From Pseudogulbenkiania sp. MAI-1 (lineage in GTDB: Bacteria > Pseudomonadota > Gammaproteobacteria > Burkholderiales > Chromobacteriaceae), in NCBI RefSeq assembly GCF_000527175.1, contig NZ_AZUR01000001.1:1646001-1710000 (forward strand): a stretch of 64,000 bases of DNA, written 5' to 3'. Below are positions 35,452 to 45,047 of the stretch, one piece after another. The translations under genes and the position numbers were made by a program. Numbering within the stretch: the stretch's first letter is position 1; each line of letters begins with the position of its first letter. The notes beneath the pieces are model-generated. The model saw nothing but the letters and a program-made list of their open reading frames with translations. It did no database searches and was not told where the DNA came from.

Positions 35452-36160
35452 CCGCCAGCCGGCCTACGTGCTGCATGCCCAGCCGTACCGCGAAACCAGC
35501 CTGCTTCTCGACGTGCTGACGCGCGATCATGGGCGTATCACCCTGGTGGCGCGCGGCGCGCGCCGTCCCCGTTCCGACCTACGCGGGGTGCTGCTGCCGT
35601 TCCAGCCGCTGCGGCTGGCCTGGTTCGGCAAGAACGAAGTGCGCACCCTGCACACCGCCGACTGGCAGGGCGGGGTACCGCAACTGGCCGGTCTGCCGCT
35701 GGTGTGCGGGTTCTACCTCAACGAACTGCTGATCAAGCTGACTGCGCGCGACGACCCGCACCCGGAAGCCTTCGCGGTCTACGCCGAGGCGGTGCGCGGG
35801 CTGGCGGCGGGCGGTTCGCTGTCGTCGGTGCTGCGCCGTTTCGAGCTGGGCCTGGTGCGCGCACTGGGTTACGCGCCACCGTTCGACGTCGATGCGGCAG
35901 GGCGGAGCGTGGAACCCGACGCCGCCTACCTGTGCGGCCCCGAGCAGGTGCCGCAGCGCTGGCACGGTGAACCGGTGCAGGCGACGCAACAAGTGATCGA
36001 GGGACGGGCGCTGCTGGCCATGGTCGGCGGCGACTTTACCGAACTGTCCACGCGGCGCGCAGCGCGCAGCCTGATGCGACTTTTTCTGGGGCAGCTCCTG
36101 GGGGCGCAAGCGTTGGCCACCCGCGAGCTGCTGCAATCAATTAGTGCCCTGGGCGACTGA
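35432..36160 (+). CDS. recO: DNA repair protein RecO
   Basis: Recombination mediator of about 242 residues that helps load RecA on SSB-coated single strands (RecFOR pathway). The N-terminal OB fold (QPAYVLHAQPYRETSLLLDV, then HGRITLVARGARRPRSDLRG) is typical, followed by the helical part with GFYLNELLIKLTARDDPHPE. Cysteines of the canonical zinc finger are few here, as in many betaproteobacteria. ATG at 35432 has GAGGGAC just upstream and overlaps the preceding gene by 20 bases. Confidence 0.93.
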   Translation: MNPGRIDRQPAYVLHAQPYRETSLLLDVLTRDHGRITLVARGARRPRSDLRGVLLPFQPLRLAWFGKNEVRTLHTADWQGGVPQLAGLPLVCGFYLNELLIKLTARDDPHPEAFAVYAEAVRGLAAGGSLSSVLRRFELGLVRALGYAPPFDVDAAGRSVEPDAAYLCGPEQVPQRWHGEPVQATQQVIEGRALLAMVGGDFTELSTRRAARSLMRLFLGQLLGAQALATRELLQSISALGD

Positions 36161-36184
36161 CGCCAGAGGGAGATGGAGTAGACG

Positions 36185-36922
36185 ATGATTCTGTTGGGCG
36201 TGAATATCGACCACGTGGCCACCCTGCGCCAGGCGCGCGGCACCCGTTACCCGAGCCCGGTCGAGGCGGCGCTGGTGGCCGAGACGGCCGGTGCCGACCT
36301 GATTACCCTGCACCTGCGCGAAGACCGCCGTCACATCCAGGACGCCGACGTGGTGGCGATGCGCCAGGTGATCAAGACGCGCATGAACCTGGAAATGGCG
36401 CTGACCGAGGAAATGCTGGCCAATGCGCTGGCGGTCAAGCCGGACGACGTCTGCCTGGTGCCGGAAAAACGCGAAGAGATCACCACCGAGGGCGGGCTCG
36501 ACGTGATCCGCCACTTCGACCAGGTGCGCGACTACACCCAGGCCCTCACCGAGGCCGGCATCCGCGTGTCGCTGTTCATCGACCCGGACAACCAGCAGAT
36601 CGAGGCGGCCCGCGACGCCGGCGCCCGCGTGATTGAGCTGCATACCGGCGCCTACGCCGACGCCGTGCATCAGGCCGAACGTGAGCGCGAACTGGCGCGA
36701 GTGCGTGAGGCGGCGGTGTTCGCCGCGCACCTCGGCTTCGTGGTCAATGCCGGCCATGGCCTCTCGTACCATAACGTCAAGCCGGTGGCGGCGATTGCCG
36801 AAATCGCCGAGCTCAACATCGGCCACGCCATCGTCAGCCAGGCGCTGTTCGTCGGCTTCCCCGAGGCGGTGCGCTCGATGAAGGCGCTGATGATCGAAGG
36901 CCGGCGCGACGCCCATCAGTAA
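36185..36922 (+). CDS. pdxJ: Pyridoxine 5'-phosphate synthase
   Basis: Enzyme of the DXP-dependent vitamin B6 pathway that condenses 1-deoxyxylulose 5-phosphate with 3-amino-2-oxopropyl phosphate. It is a TIM barrel of 245 residues. The N-terminus GVNIDHVATLRQARGTRYPS is diagnostic, with HLREDRRHIQ, LVPEKREEITTEGG and NAGHGLSYHNV further on. pdxJ-acpS downstream of era-recO is a conserved arrangement. A GGAG motif lies about 12 bases before the ATG. Confidence 0.97.
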   Translation: MILLGVNIDHVATLRQARGTRYPSPVEAALVAETAGADLITLHLREDRRHIQDADVVAMRQVIKTRMNLEMALTEEMLANALAVKPDDVCLVPEKREEITTEGGLDVIRHFDQVRDYTQALTEAGIRVSLFIDPDNQQIEAARDAGARVIELHTGAYADAVHQAERERELARVREAAVFAAHLGFVVNAGHGLSYHNVKPVAAIAEIAELNIGHAIVSQALFVGFPEAVRSMKALMIEGRRDAHQ

Positions 36923-36934
36923 GCGATCGTTACC

Positions 36935-37348
36935 ATGATCTACGGCATCGGCACCGACATCGTCGCCGTGGCGCGCATGCAGGCCCTGCTGGACCGCTGG
37001 GGCGACAAGGCCGGGCGGCGCATCCTGGCACCGTCCGAGCGGGCCGCCTTTGCCGCCAGCAGCGACCCGGCGCGCCTGCTGGCCAAGCGCTTCGCCGTCA
37101 AGGAAGCGGCCTCGAAAGCCTTGGGAACCGGTATCCGCGCCCCGGTGCTGCTTACCGCCATCGCCGTCGATCACGATGCCCTGGGCAAGCCGCTGCTGGT
37201 CTTCAGTCCCGAGTTGCAGCGCTTCGCCGAAAGCCGTGGCGTGGTCGGCAGCCATCTTTCCATCAGCGACGAGCGCGACCACGCGCTCGCCTTTGTCGTG
37301 CTGGAGGGCGTGCCCCTGGCCACTCCTCCAGCCCACTTGCAGGCCTGA
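36935..37348 (+). CDS. acpS: Holo-[acyl-carrier-protein] synthase
   Basis: Transfers 4'-phosphopantetheine from CoA to ACP, activating fatty acid synthesis. It has 137 residues, against about 126 in E. coli. The Mg-binding Asp is in IYGIGTDIVAVARM and the second acidic residue in KRFAVKEAASKALGTGI; SHLSISDERDHALAFVVLE closes the fold. It follows pdxJ after 12 bases and precedes nagZ by 5 bases, in the same operon. Confidence 0.95.
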   Translation: MIYGIGTDIVAVARMQALLDRWGDKAGRRILAPSERAAFAASSDPARLLAKRFAVKEAASKALGTGIRAPVLLTAIAVDHDALGKPLLVFSPELQRFAESRGVVGSHLSISDERDHALAFVVLEGVPLATPPAHLQA

Positions 37349-37353
37349 CTCCT

Positions 37354-38439
37354 ATGCACAGCACTGTTTCCTTGCCGCGCGGCCCCGTGATGGTGGACGT
37401 GGCGGGCTTTACCCTGAGCGACGCCGAGCGCGAGCGGCTCCGCCAACCGCTGGTCGGCGGGGTGATCCTGTTCCGGCGCAATTTCGAGAACATCGAGCAA
37501 CTCAAGGCGCTGACCGCCGAAATCCGCGCCCTGCGCACACCGCACCTGCTGATCGCGGTCGACCACGAGGGTGGCCGCGTGCAGCGCTTCCTCGACGGCT
37601 TCACCCGGCTGCCGCCGATGCGCGTGCTGGGCGAAGCCTGGCAGCGTGATCCGGGCGAAGCGGAAAGCCTGGCCGAGACCGTCGGCTACGTGCTGGCCGC
37701 CGAGCTGCGCGCCTGCGGCGTCGACCTGTCGTTCACCCCGGTGCTCGATCTCGACTGGGGGCGTTGCGCGGTGATCGGCAACCGCAGCTTCAGCCGCGAT
37801 CCGGAAGTGGTGTCCGCCCTGGCGCTGGCGCTGCAGCGCGGCTTGAAAAAGGGCGGCATGGCGACCTGCGGCAAGCACTTTCCCGGCCATGGCTATGTCG
37901 AGGGCGACAGCCATCACGTCATCCCGGTCGACGAGCGCGGCCTGGACGAGCTGATGGCCGATGACATCAAACCCTTCGTGCGCCTGTCCGCCGCCGGCCT
38001 GACCTCGGTGATGCCGGCGCATGTGGTCTATCCGCAGGTGGATGACCAGCCGGCCGGTTTCTCGCGCGTCTGGTTGCAGGACATCCTGCGTCGCCGGGTC
38101 GGTTTCGATGGGGTGATCTTTTCCGACGATCTGTGCATGGAAGGGGCGGCTGGGGCCGGTGGTATCGCCGACCGGGCGCGAGCTGCCTTCGCAGCCGGCT
38201 GCGACATGGCCCTGGTATGCAACCGCCCGGATCTCGCCGACGAACTGCTCGCCACGCTCGCCGATCCGGCCATTGCCGGGCTGGCAGAACGGCTGGCGCG
38301 CATGGAAGGGCAGGGCGAACAGGCGGAGTGGGAAAAGACGCTGGACAGCGCCGCCTTCGCCGCCGCCCGCGCCACGGTGGCGCGTCTCGCCATGCCGCCG
38401 GATGCGCTGAAGGGGCCGGCGGTGGGCGAGGCCAGCTGA
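37354..38439 (+). CDS. nagZ: Beta-N-acetylhexosaminidase NagZ
   Basis: Cytosolic GH3 glycosidase of 361 residues that removes GlcNAc from anhydro-muropeptides in cell-wall recycling; in many bacteria its product influences beta-lactamase induction. Signatures include VDHEGGRVQRF, the catalytic-loop His in KHFPGHGYVEGDSH and the nucleophile Asp in FSDDLCMEGA. It is the last gene of the rightward cluster; a strong terminator follows at 38461. Confidence 0.95.
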   Translation: MHSTVSLPRGPVMVDVAGFTLSDAERERLRQPLVGGVILFRRNFENIEQLKALTAEIRALRTPHLLIAVDHEGGRVQRFLDGFTRLPPMRVLGEAWQRDPGEAESLAETVGYVLAAELRACGVDLSFTPVLDLDWGRCAVIGNRSFSRDPEVVSALALALQRGLKKGGMATCGKHFPGHGYVEGDSHHVIPVDERGLDELMADDIKPFVRLSAAGLTSVMPAHVVYPQVDDQPAGFSRVWLQDILRRRVGFDGVIFSDDLCMEGAAGAGGIADRARAAFAAGCDMALVCNRPDLADELLATLADPAIAGLAERLARMEGQGEQAEWEKTLDSAAFAAARATVARLAMPPDALKGPAVGEAS

Positions 38440-38460
38440 TCCGGCTACTCCATCAAGAGC

Positions 38461-38491
38461 AAGGCCACCGCATGCGGTGGCCTTTGTCTTT
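38461..38491 (+). terminator. Terminator after nagZ
   Basis: AAGGCCACCG-CATG-CGGTGGCCTT is a perfect 10-base-pair stem followed by TGTCTTT. It ends the long rightward operon; the next genes are transcribed toward it. Confidence 0.88.
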
Positions 38492-38504
38492 AGTGCCCTG
38501 CCGT

Positions 38505-39671
38505 TCAGGGCTTCCACAGCTTGGCGAGAAAGCCGGGGCGGACCCCCGCCTGGGCCAGTGTCACCGCTTCGATGATGTGGAAACCGGGGTTGCGGGTCTC
38601 GCGCAGCAGCGGCTCGGCGTAGGGCGGGCCGTCCGCCTTGCGCAGCGCCGCCACGCGGGGCTCGTTGGCTTTCTCGCGGCGGTGGGTGACCACGGCGATT
38701 TCGCCGTTGGCCAGCCGCACGCAACTGCCCGGCGGGTAGATGCCGATCTCCTTGATCAGCAAGGCGGTGTACTGCGGGTCGAATTCGCCATAGCCGCCTT
38801 GGAACAGCTTGGCCATGATGCGTGCCGCCGGCTCGCTAGCGTGGCCGGGCGAGGGTGACAGCCGGGCCGTCAGAACGTCGACCAGATGCAGTAGATGCGC
38901 CAGCGGCTCGATCTCGCCGCGCTTCAGCCGCAGCGGGTAGCCCGAACCGTTCCATTCCTCGTGATGCTGTTGCACCAGCGTGTGCCACAGCTCGTCGTCG
39001 ATGCCGGCCTCGCGCAGAATGGCCGAGCTCAGCAGTGGATGAGCGAACAGCGCCTCGCGTTGCTGGGGTGTGGCCGGCGTGTCTTGAGCGGACATCTGGT
39101 TGAGCAGGCCGGTGACCGCGATGTTCATGGTCAGCGCGGCGCCGATCAGACTGTGCTGGGCCGCTTCGGCGAGACCCAGGCGGCGGCTCAGCACCGCCAG
39201 CAACGCGGCCGCATGCAAGGGGTGGCCGCTGCCGTGATCGCGTTGCGGCACCAGCAGAATGGCTGCCAGCAAGGCGTCAGGCTGGCTGAGGGCCAGCTCG
39301 TGCAGACGCCGGGCGACGCTGTGCAGGCTGTCGCCCAGACCGGCGACGGCCAGGCCGTGGATCAGCAAGCCCTGTACCCGTTGGCCGAGAAACTCCATCT
39401 CCAGCAGCGGGTTGGCCGGCCGTTGCGCTTCTTCCTGCTTGCGCAACGCCTCGGCGCGCTCGCGCTTTTCCCGTTCGAGCCGGGCCTCGACGGCATCCTT
39501 GTCCCCCATCCCGACGTTGAGCAGCTTGTCGCGCTGCTCCGTGCTGAGTACGTAATGGCCTTTTTTCAGCAGCAGGAGGCCATTGTTGGCGTAGACGTCG
39601 ACAGGCAGTTCCTGCCCGACCCTGAGCAGCAGGGGATGCAGTTTGGTCTTGTTATCGGGGTGGTTGCTCAT
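38505..39671 (-). CDS. HD-GYP-like protein lacking the HD dyad (copy 1)
   Basis: A soluble 388-residue protein with an N-terminal region shared with its neighbour (VGQELPVDVYANNGLLLLKK) and a C-terminal HD-GYP-type domain. The GYP part is intact: HPLLSSAILREAG, QHHEEWNGSGYPLRLKRGE and LVDVLTAR. The metal-binding HD dyad, normally LLHDIGK, is replaced by AALTMNIAVTGL. Loss of His-Asp makes c-di-GMP hydrolysis unlikely; binding or a regulatory role is possible. The region after GYP carries two conserved blocks (IGIYPPGSCVRLANGEIAVV) typical of HD-GYP proteins with an extension. There is no good ribosome binding site before 39671. Confidence 0.82.
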   Translation of the reverse strand: MSNHPDNKTKLHPLLLRVGQELPVDVYANNGLLLLKKGHYVLSTEQRDKLLNVGMGDKDAVEARLEREKRERAEALRKQEEAQRPANPLLEMEFLGQRVQGLLIHGLAVAGLGDSLHSVARRLHELALSQPDALLAAILLVPQRDHGSGHPLHAAALLAVLSRRLGLAEAAQHSLIGAALTMNIAVTGLLNQMSAQDTPATPQQREALFAHPLLSSAILREAGIDDELWHTLVQQHHEEWNGSGYPLRLKRGEIEPLAHLLHLVDVLTARLSPSPGHASEPAARIMAKLFQGGYGEFDPQYTALLIKEIGIYPPGSCVRLANGEIAVVTHRREKANEPRVAALRKADGPPYAEPLLRETRNPGFHIIEAVTLAQAGVRPGFLAKLWKP

Positions 39672-39746
39672 GGGTATTTATCACGCATTGGCTGATGCCA
39701 TTGTAGCCTGCACGAGGCGGAGCGGCGGGTGGATAATGCCGCAGTC

Positions 39747-40901
39747 CTAGTGCTTCCTCTTCTTCCACAGCCCCGACAGGTATTGCGGGCGGATGCCGGC
39801 CTGGCTTAGCGGGATCATGCCCATGATCTGGTATTCCTTCTGCCTCGTTTCGCGCAAGAGAGGGCCGCCATAGGCCGCGCCGTCTTCACGGCGCAGGGCG
39901 GCGACCAGGGGCTGGTCGGCGCGCTCGCGCCGGGCGACGACCACGCCGAGTTCGTGGCTGGCCAGCCGGACGAAGCTGCCTGGCGGGTAGACGCCCATTT
40001 CCTTCACCAGCAGCGTGACGTACTGGCTGTCGACCTGCTGGTCGCGGTTCTGGAACAACTGGGCCAGCGCGTTTTGCGGCAGGATGGCCTTGCGGTAGCT
40101 GCGCGGCACCAGTTTGGCGGCGGAGATGTCGGCCAGATGCAGGAGGTGGGCCAGCGGGTGGATGTCGGCGCGCTCCAGCCGCTGCGGGTAGCCGCTGCCG
40201 TCCCATTCCTCGTGATGCTGCTGCACCAAGGTGTGCCACAGTTCGTCGGCGACGCCGCATTCGCGCAGGATGGCGGAGGAGAGCAGCGGGTGGCCGGCGA
40301 CTTCCTCCTGCTGCTCCGGGGTGAGCGGGGCGGCCTGGCTGTAGAGCTCGTCCATCAGCGGGGCGATGGAGAGGTTCATGGTGAGCGCGGCGGCGATCAG
40401 GATCAGCCGGGCGTCCGCCGGGGTGTCGAGCCGCTTGGAGATCAGGGCTGCGAGGATGGCGGTGTGGATGCTGTGTGCGGCGGTATAGCGCTGGATCGGC
40501 AGCAGCAGCATCGACGCCAGCAGCCCGTCCGGCACCTTGTCGCACAGCCCGATCAGGCGCTCGGCCAGTTCGCGCAGCTTGAGCTCGAACATCGGCTCGG
40601 ACAGGGCGCAGTTGAGCAGGTAGTCGAGCCGGGGGGTGATGTTGTGCACTTCTTCGAACGGCTCGATCAGTTCCGCTGTGCCGTCGGCCCGCTTGGCCGT
40701 GGGGTCGGGCTTGTTCTGCAGTGCGCGCTGGGTGGCCTCGACCGAGCTGTGGGCAAGCAGGCGTTCCTTCTGCTTGTCGGTCAGGACGTAATGGCCCTTG
40801 CCCAGCAGCAGGAAGCCGTTCTTGGTGTAGAGGTTGATGGGCAGTGCTTCCCCGACCTTGATAAGGCTGTCCAGCGGATTTTTTCCAGAAGACGCTGTCA
40901 T
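39747..40901 (-). CDS. HD-GYP-like protein lacking the HD dyad (copy 2)
   Basis: Tandem paralogue of the downstream gene, about 384 residues, with the same layout: VGEALPINLYTKNGFLLLGK at the N-terminus, HPLLSSAILRECG, QHHEEWDGSGYPQRLERAD and MGVYPPGSFVRLASHELGVV. The HD dyad is again lost, with AALTMNLSIAPL in its place, so the loss predates or accompanied the duplication. ATG at 40901 is used; a TTG at 40919 would add six residues but has no ribosome binding site. Probably transcribed with copy 1, 75 bases downstream. Confidence 0.82.
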   Translation of the reverse strand: MTASSGKNPLDSLIKVGEALPINLYTKNGFLLLGKGHYVLTDKQKERLLAHSSVEATQRALQNKPDPTAKRADGTAELIEPFEEVHNITPRLDYLLNCALSEPMFELKLRELAERLIGLCDKVPDGLLASMLLLPIQRYTAAHSIHTAILAALISKRLDTPADARLILIAAALTMNLSIAPLMDELYSQAAPLTPEQQEEVAGHPLLSSAILRECGVADELWHTLVQQHHEEWDGSGYPQRLERADIHPLAHLLHLADISAAKLVPRSYRKAILPQNALAQLFQNRDQQVDSQYVTLLVKEMGVYPPGSFVRLASHELGVVVARRERADQPLVAALRREDGAAYGGPLLRETRQKEYQIMGMIPLSQAGIRPQYLSGLWKKRKH

Positions 40902-40960
40902 TCTTTTTCGATTCTCCAAGCCATGCTACAAGTTTAGGCCCGGTAAACAAGGTGGGGGAC

Positions 40961-43900
40961 TTATTTACCCGAAATGGTTTCCCATTCTTTCATCAAGCGC
41001 TTGAGCGAGACAGGGTAAGGCGTTTTCAGCTCCTGGGCAAACAGGCTGACGCGCAACTCTTCGATTTTCCAGCGGAAGTCGAGCAGTTCCGGCGTCGCTT
41101 CGCCCTTGTCTTCGGCCTCGGCCAGGCGGGTTTCCCACAGCGTCCACAACTGGCGGATTTCGGCGGCACGCTGGCCGTCGCGCTGCGGGTTGGCCGCGTG
41201 CTTGTCCATGCGCAGGCTCATCGCCTTCATATAGCGCGGCAGGTGGGCGAGCTGGCTCCACGGCGTGGCGGAGAGGAAGCCCTTGTGGACGAGGCGGCCC
41301 AGCTGTTCGGCGAGCTCGCGGCCCAGTTTGTGCTTGGCGAGCTTGGGCTGCAGTGCCTGGTATTCGCCGGCGATCTGGTTGAGGTAGGCAGTCACCGCCT
41401 GGATCACCGCCGGCAGCCGGGTGCGCGCCCGCGCCTTCTGGTCGTTGAAGGCCTTTTCGGTGCGCGGCAACTCGTCGTCACCGATGAAGGCGCGGTCGCA
41501 GATGCAGGCGATGGCGTCGGCCAAGAGGTCGTCGACGTTGGCCACGCCCCTCAATTGCAATCCGATCTGGGTCATGCCGGGCAGGCCCTTGCCGAGCTGC
41601 TTCATCTGTTCCTTGAGCTGCAGTTGCAGCAGCCGGATCACGCCCAGGCGGTGGGCGCGCTGGGCGGCGTATTCGGTGTCGTAGAGGCGGATCGCCACCT
41701 TGTCGGTTTCCAGCGTCAGCGCCGGGTAGCCGGTGAGTTGCTGGCGACCGCGTGCGAACTGGATCGCCGCCGGCAGTTCACCGAAGTCCCAGCTCGTCAC
41801 TTCATCACGCTCGAATTCGGCCGAGGTGTCGCGGAAGGTGAGCTGAGCAGCCTGGCCGAACTGCTTCTGCAAAGCCAGCAGGTCGCGGCCGAGGCCGATT
41901 TCCTGCTTGCCGTCGTCGATGACGCGGAAGTTGAACAGCAGGTGCTGCGGCAGCGTGGAGAGGTCGAAGTCGTCGACGGCCACCTTCACCCCGCCGGTGT
42001 CGCGTAGGATGAAACGCGCGAGCTGCGGGGCGATCGGTTGGGTCAGGTCGGGGTCGGCCGACAGGAAGCGGGTGACGAAGTCCGGCACCGGCACGCAGGT
42101 GCGGCGTACCTGTTTGGGCAGGCTCTTGATCATCAGCTGCAGCTTCTCGCGGATCATGCCCGGCACCAGCCATTCAAACGGCGCCGGTTCGAGCCGGTTG
42201 AGGATGGCGAGCGGCACGTCCACGGTCACGCCGTCGAGCGGGTGGTTGGGCTCGAAGCGGTATTTCAGGCGCAGCTTGCCGTCTTCATGCTCGAGCCATT
42301 CCGGGAACTGATTGACGGTGACGTGCTGGGCGGCGTGGCGCATCAGTTCTTCGCGCGTCAGGAACAGCAGCTTGGGGTTGGCCTGTTCGGCTTGCTTGCG
42401 CCAGGCCTCGAAGCTGGCGGCGTCGACGACATCCGCCGGGATGCGTTCGGCGTAGAAGGCGTAGAGGGCCTCTTCATCCACCAGCACGTCCTGGCGCCGC
42501 GCCTTGTGTTCGAGTTGTTCCACCTCGCGGATCAACTGCTGGTTGCGCTGGAACCAGGGGGCGTTGCTGGCGTATTCCATCGCCACCAGCGCGCCACGGA
42601 TGAACAGTTCGCGCGCTTCTTCCGGCGCGATGCGGCCGTAGCTGACCGGGCGGCGCGGCACCAGCGTCAGGCCGTAGAGGGTGACGCGTTCGCTCGCCAC
42701 CACTTCGCCGCGGCTCTTTTCCCAGTGCGGATCGAAGTAGTGGTATTTGACGAGGTGCGGCGCGAGCTTTTCGACCCATTCTGGTTCGACCTTGCCGACG
42801 CAGCGGGCGTAGAGCTTGGTGGTTTCCACCAGTTCGGCCGCCACTAGCCATTTCGGCTTAGCTTTCTTCAGGCCGGAGCCGGGGAAAACGTGGAAGTGCA
42901 CGCCGCGCGCGCCGAGGTAGTCGTCGCTTTCCTGCGATTTCATGCCGAGGTTGCCGATCAGGCCGGTCAGCAGCGCCTGGTGCAGGCGCTCGTAGGCGAC
43001 GGCGTCGAGCTGCTGGCGTTTCTTGGCGCTGAGCTGGTCGAGGTTGGCGCCGGTTTCGGCTTCGGCGTGGGCCTCGTGGCGCTGGATCAGCCCCATCTCG
43101 GCGGCGATCTCGGCGAGCTGGCCGTGCAGTTCGCGCCATTCGCGCATCCTGAGATAGGACAGGAAATGCTCGTGGCACAGGTTGATCAGCTGGCGGTTGG
43201 ATTTCTTGTGCTTGAGCGAGTCCTGGAAGAAGTCCCACAGGTGCAGGAAGGACAGGAAGTCGGACTTGTCGTCGGCAAATTTCTGCTGGGCGCGCTCGGC
43301 GGCTTCGCGCGCTTCGAACGGCCGCTCGCGCGGGTCCTGGATGGAGAGCGCTGCAGCGATGATCAGCACTTCGCGCGCACAGCCCAGATCGCGCGCCGCG
43401 AGCAGCATGCGGCCGATCTTGGGGTCGATCGGCAGCCGCGCCAGTTCCTTGCCGACCGGGGTCAGCTCGCTCTTGTCGTCCACCGCGCCCAGTTCGGTCA
43501 GCACTTGGTAGCCGTCGGCGATCAGCCGGGACGACGGCGCTTCGATGAAGGGGAATTCGTCGACGCGGCCGAGCCGCAGCGCCGCCATGCGCAGGATCAC
43601 CGCGGCGAGGTTGGAGCGCACGATTTCCGGATCGGTGAAGGCCGGGCGGGCGTTGAAGTCGTCCTCGCCGTAGAGGCGCACACAGATGCCGGCCTCGACC
43701 CGGCCGCAACGGCCGGCACGCTGGCGCGCCGCCGCCTGGGAAATCTTTTCGACTTGCAGCTGCTCGACCTTGGCGCGCGGCGAGTAGCGGTTGACGCGGG
43801 CGAGACCGGTATCGATCACGTACTTGATGCCGGGCACGGTGAGCGAGGTCTCGGCCACGTTGGTGGCGAGCACGATGCGCCGTCCGCCCGAAGGCTTGAA

Positions 43901-44905
43901 GATCTTCTGCTGATCTTCGTTGGAGAGACGGGCGAACAGCGGCAGGATCTCGTAGCCGCGGATGCCGGACTTGCGCAGCTTCTCCGCCGTGTCACGAATC
44001 TCGCGCTCGCCGGGCAGGAACACCAGCATGTCGCCCGGGCCGTGGCGCGAGATTTCGTCCACCGCCTCGACGATGGCGTCTTCCATCTCCACTTCGCGCT
44101 CGTCTTCGTCGCGCTCCTTGAGCGGGCGGTAGCGCACTTCCACCGGGAAGGTGCGGCCGGAGACCTCGATCACCGGCGCGTTGTCGAAATGGCGCGCGAA
44201 GCGGTCGGCGTCGATGGTGGCCGAGGTGACGATCACCTTGAGGTCCGGCCGGCGCGGCAGCATCTGCTTGAGGTAGCCCAGCAGGAAGTCGATGTTGAGG
44301 CTACGCTCGTGTGCCTCGTCGATGATGATGGTGTCGTAGGCTTCGAGGTAGCGGTCGGTCTGCGTTTCCGCCAGCAGGATGCCGTCGGTCATCAGTTTGA
44401 TGACGCTGCGTTCCGACAGCTTGTCGGTGAAGCGCACCTTGAAACCGACGTGGGCCCCCAACTCGCTGCCCAGTTCCTGCGCGATGCGCGTCGCCACCGA
44501 GCGCGCGGCGAGCCGGCGCGGCTGGGTGTGACCGATCAGCCCGTACACCCCACGTCCCAGTTCCAGGCAGATCTTGGGGATCTGCGTCGTCTTGCCCGAG
44601 CCGGTTTCGCCGCAGATGATTACCACCTGGTGGGCGGCGATGGCGGCCCGGATCTCGTCGCGCTTCTGGTTGACCGGCAGCGCAAGGTCGAACTCGGGCT
44701 TGGGCAGGTGGGCCGAGCGCGCTTCGGCGCGGCTCTGCGAGCGGGCGATCTGCTGCGCCACGTCGGCCAGCAGCTTGTCGGCCGGCTGCTGTTTCTTCAG
44801 CCGTTGTTCGGCGTCGGCGAGCTTGCGCTTCAGACCGTGGCGGTCGCGGATCAGGCAGGAGGGCAGGGCGGCCTTCAGTTCGGCCAGCGGGCGGGTGGTG
44901 GTCAT
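40961..44905 (-). CDS. hrpA: ATP-dependent RNA helicase HrpA
   Basis: DEAH-box helicase of about 1314 residues, matching E. coli HrpA (1300), linked to mRNA processing and rescue of stalled ribosomes. Walker A is ICGETGSGKTTQIPK, the DEAH box IIIDEAHERSLN, motif III TSATID and motif VI QRAGRCGRVEAG. The very long C-terminal part with the HrpA-specific domains (DUF3418) is complete to VSLKRLMKEWETISGK. ATG at 44905 is preferred; a TTG at 44914 would add three residues. It is flanked by leftward genes, and its own promoter was not identified. Confidence 0.95.
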   Translation of the reverse strand: MTTTRPLAELKAALPSCLIRDRHGLKRKLADAEQRLKKQQPADKLLADVAQQIARSQSRAEARSAHLPKPEFDLALPVNQKRDEIRAAIAAHQVVIICGETGSGKTTQIPKICLELGRGVYGLIGHTQPRRLAARSVATRIAQELGSELGAHVGFKVRFTDKLSERSVIKLMTDGILLAETQTDRYLEAYDTIIIDEAHERSLNIDFLLGYLKQMLPRRPDLKVIVTSATIDADRFARHFDNAPVIEVSGRTFPVEVRYRPLKERDEDEREVEMEDAIVEAVDEISRHGPGDMLVFLPGEREIRDTAEKLRKSGIRGYEILPLFARLSNEDQQKIFKPSGGRRIVLATNVAETSLTVPGIKYVIDTGLARVNRYSPRAKVEQLQVEKISQAAARQRAGRCGRVEAGICVRLYGEDDFNARPAFTDPEIVRSNLAAVILRMAALRLGRVDEFPFIEAPSSRLIADGYQVLTELGAVDDKSELTPVGKELARLPIDPKIGRMLLAARDLGCAREVLIIAAALSIQDPRERPFEAREAAERAQQKFADDKSDFLSFLHLWDFFQDSLKHKKSNRQLINLCHEHFLSYLRMREWRELHGQLAEIAAEMGLIQRHEAHAEAETGANLDQLSAKKRQQLDAVAYERLHQALLTGLIGNLGMKSQESDDYLGARGVHFHVFPGSGLKKAKPKWLVAAELVETTKLYARCVGKVEPEWVEKLAPHLVKYHYFDPHWEKSRGEVVASERVTLYGLTLVPRRPVSYGRIAPEEARELFIRGALVAMEYASNAPWFQRNQQLIREVEQLEHKARRQDVLVDEEALYAFYAERIPADVVDAASFEAWRKQAEQANPKLLFLTREELMRHAAQHVTVNQFPEWLEHEDGKLRLKYRFEPNHPLDGVTVDVPLAILNRLEPAPFEWLVPGMIREKLQLMIKSLPKQVRRTCVPVPDFVTRFLSADPDLTQPIAPQLARFILRDTGGVKVAVDDFDLSTLPQHLLFNFRVIDDGKQEIGLGRDLLALQKQFGQAAQLTFRDTSAEFERDEVTSWDFGELPAAIQFARGRQQLTGYPALTLETDKVAIRLYDTEYAAQRAHRLGVIRLLQLQLKEQMKQLGKGLPGMTQIGLQLRGVANVDDLLADAIACICDRAFIGDDELPRTEKAFNDQKARARTRLPAVIQAVTAYLNQIAGEYQALQPKLAKHKLGRELAEQLGRLVHKGFLSATPWSQLAHLPRYMKAMSLRMDKHAANPQRDGQRAAEIRQLWTLWETRLAEAEDKGEATPELLDFRWKIEELRVSLFAQELKTPYPVSLKRLMKEWETISGK

Positions 44906-44961
44906 GCGCTTCAAAGAACGGCGAAAACGGGAAAGCGCGAGTATAGCAGAGGTGCGGGTCG

Positions 44962-45046
44962 CTAGGCCTGAGGCTGGCCGAGCCGGCTGGCGATCTGCAG
45001 CAGTAGTCCACCACCACCCGGACCCGTGGCGATTTGCTGCCGTCGA
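44962..45046 (-). pseudogene. Possible LysR-type regulator C-terminal remnant
   Basis: After the stop of the PLC-like gene, the minus strand reads VDGSKSPRVRVVVDY and, after a one-base shift, LLLQIASRLGQPQA then stop. SPRVRVxVDxL is the usual end of LysR effector domains. Only about 30 residues are recognisable, split over two frames, with no other LysR sequence adjoining. It may be scar sequence left by an earlier rearrangement near the PLC-like gene. Confidence 0.35.
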
Positions 45047-45047
45047 C

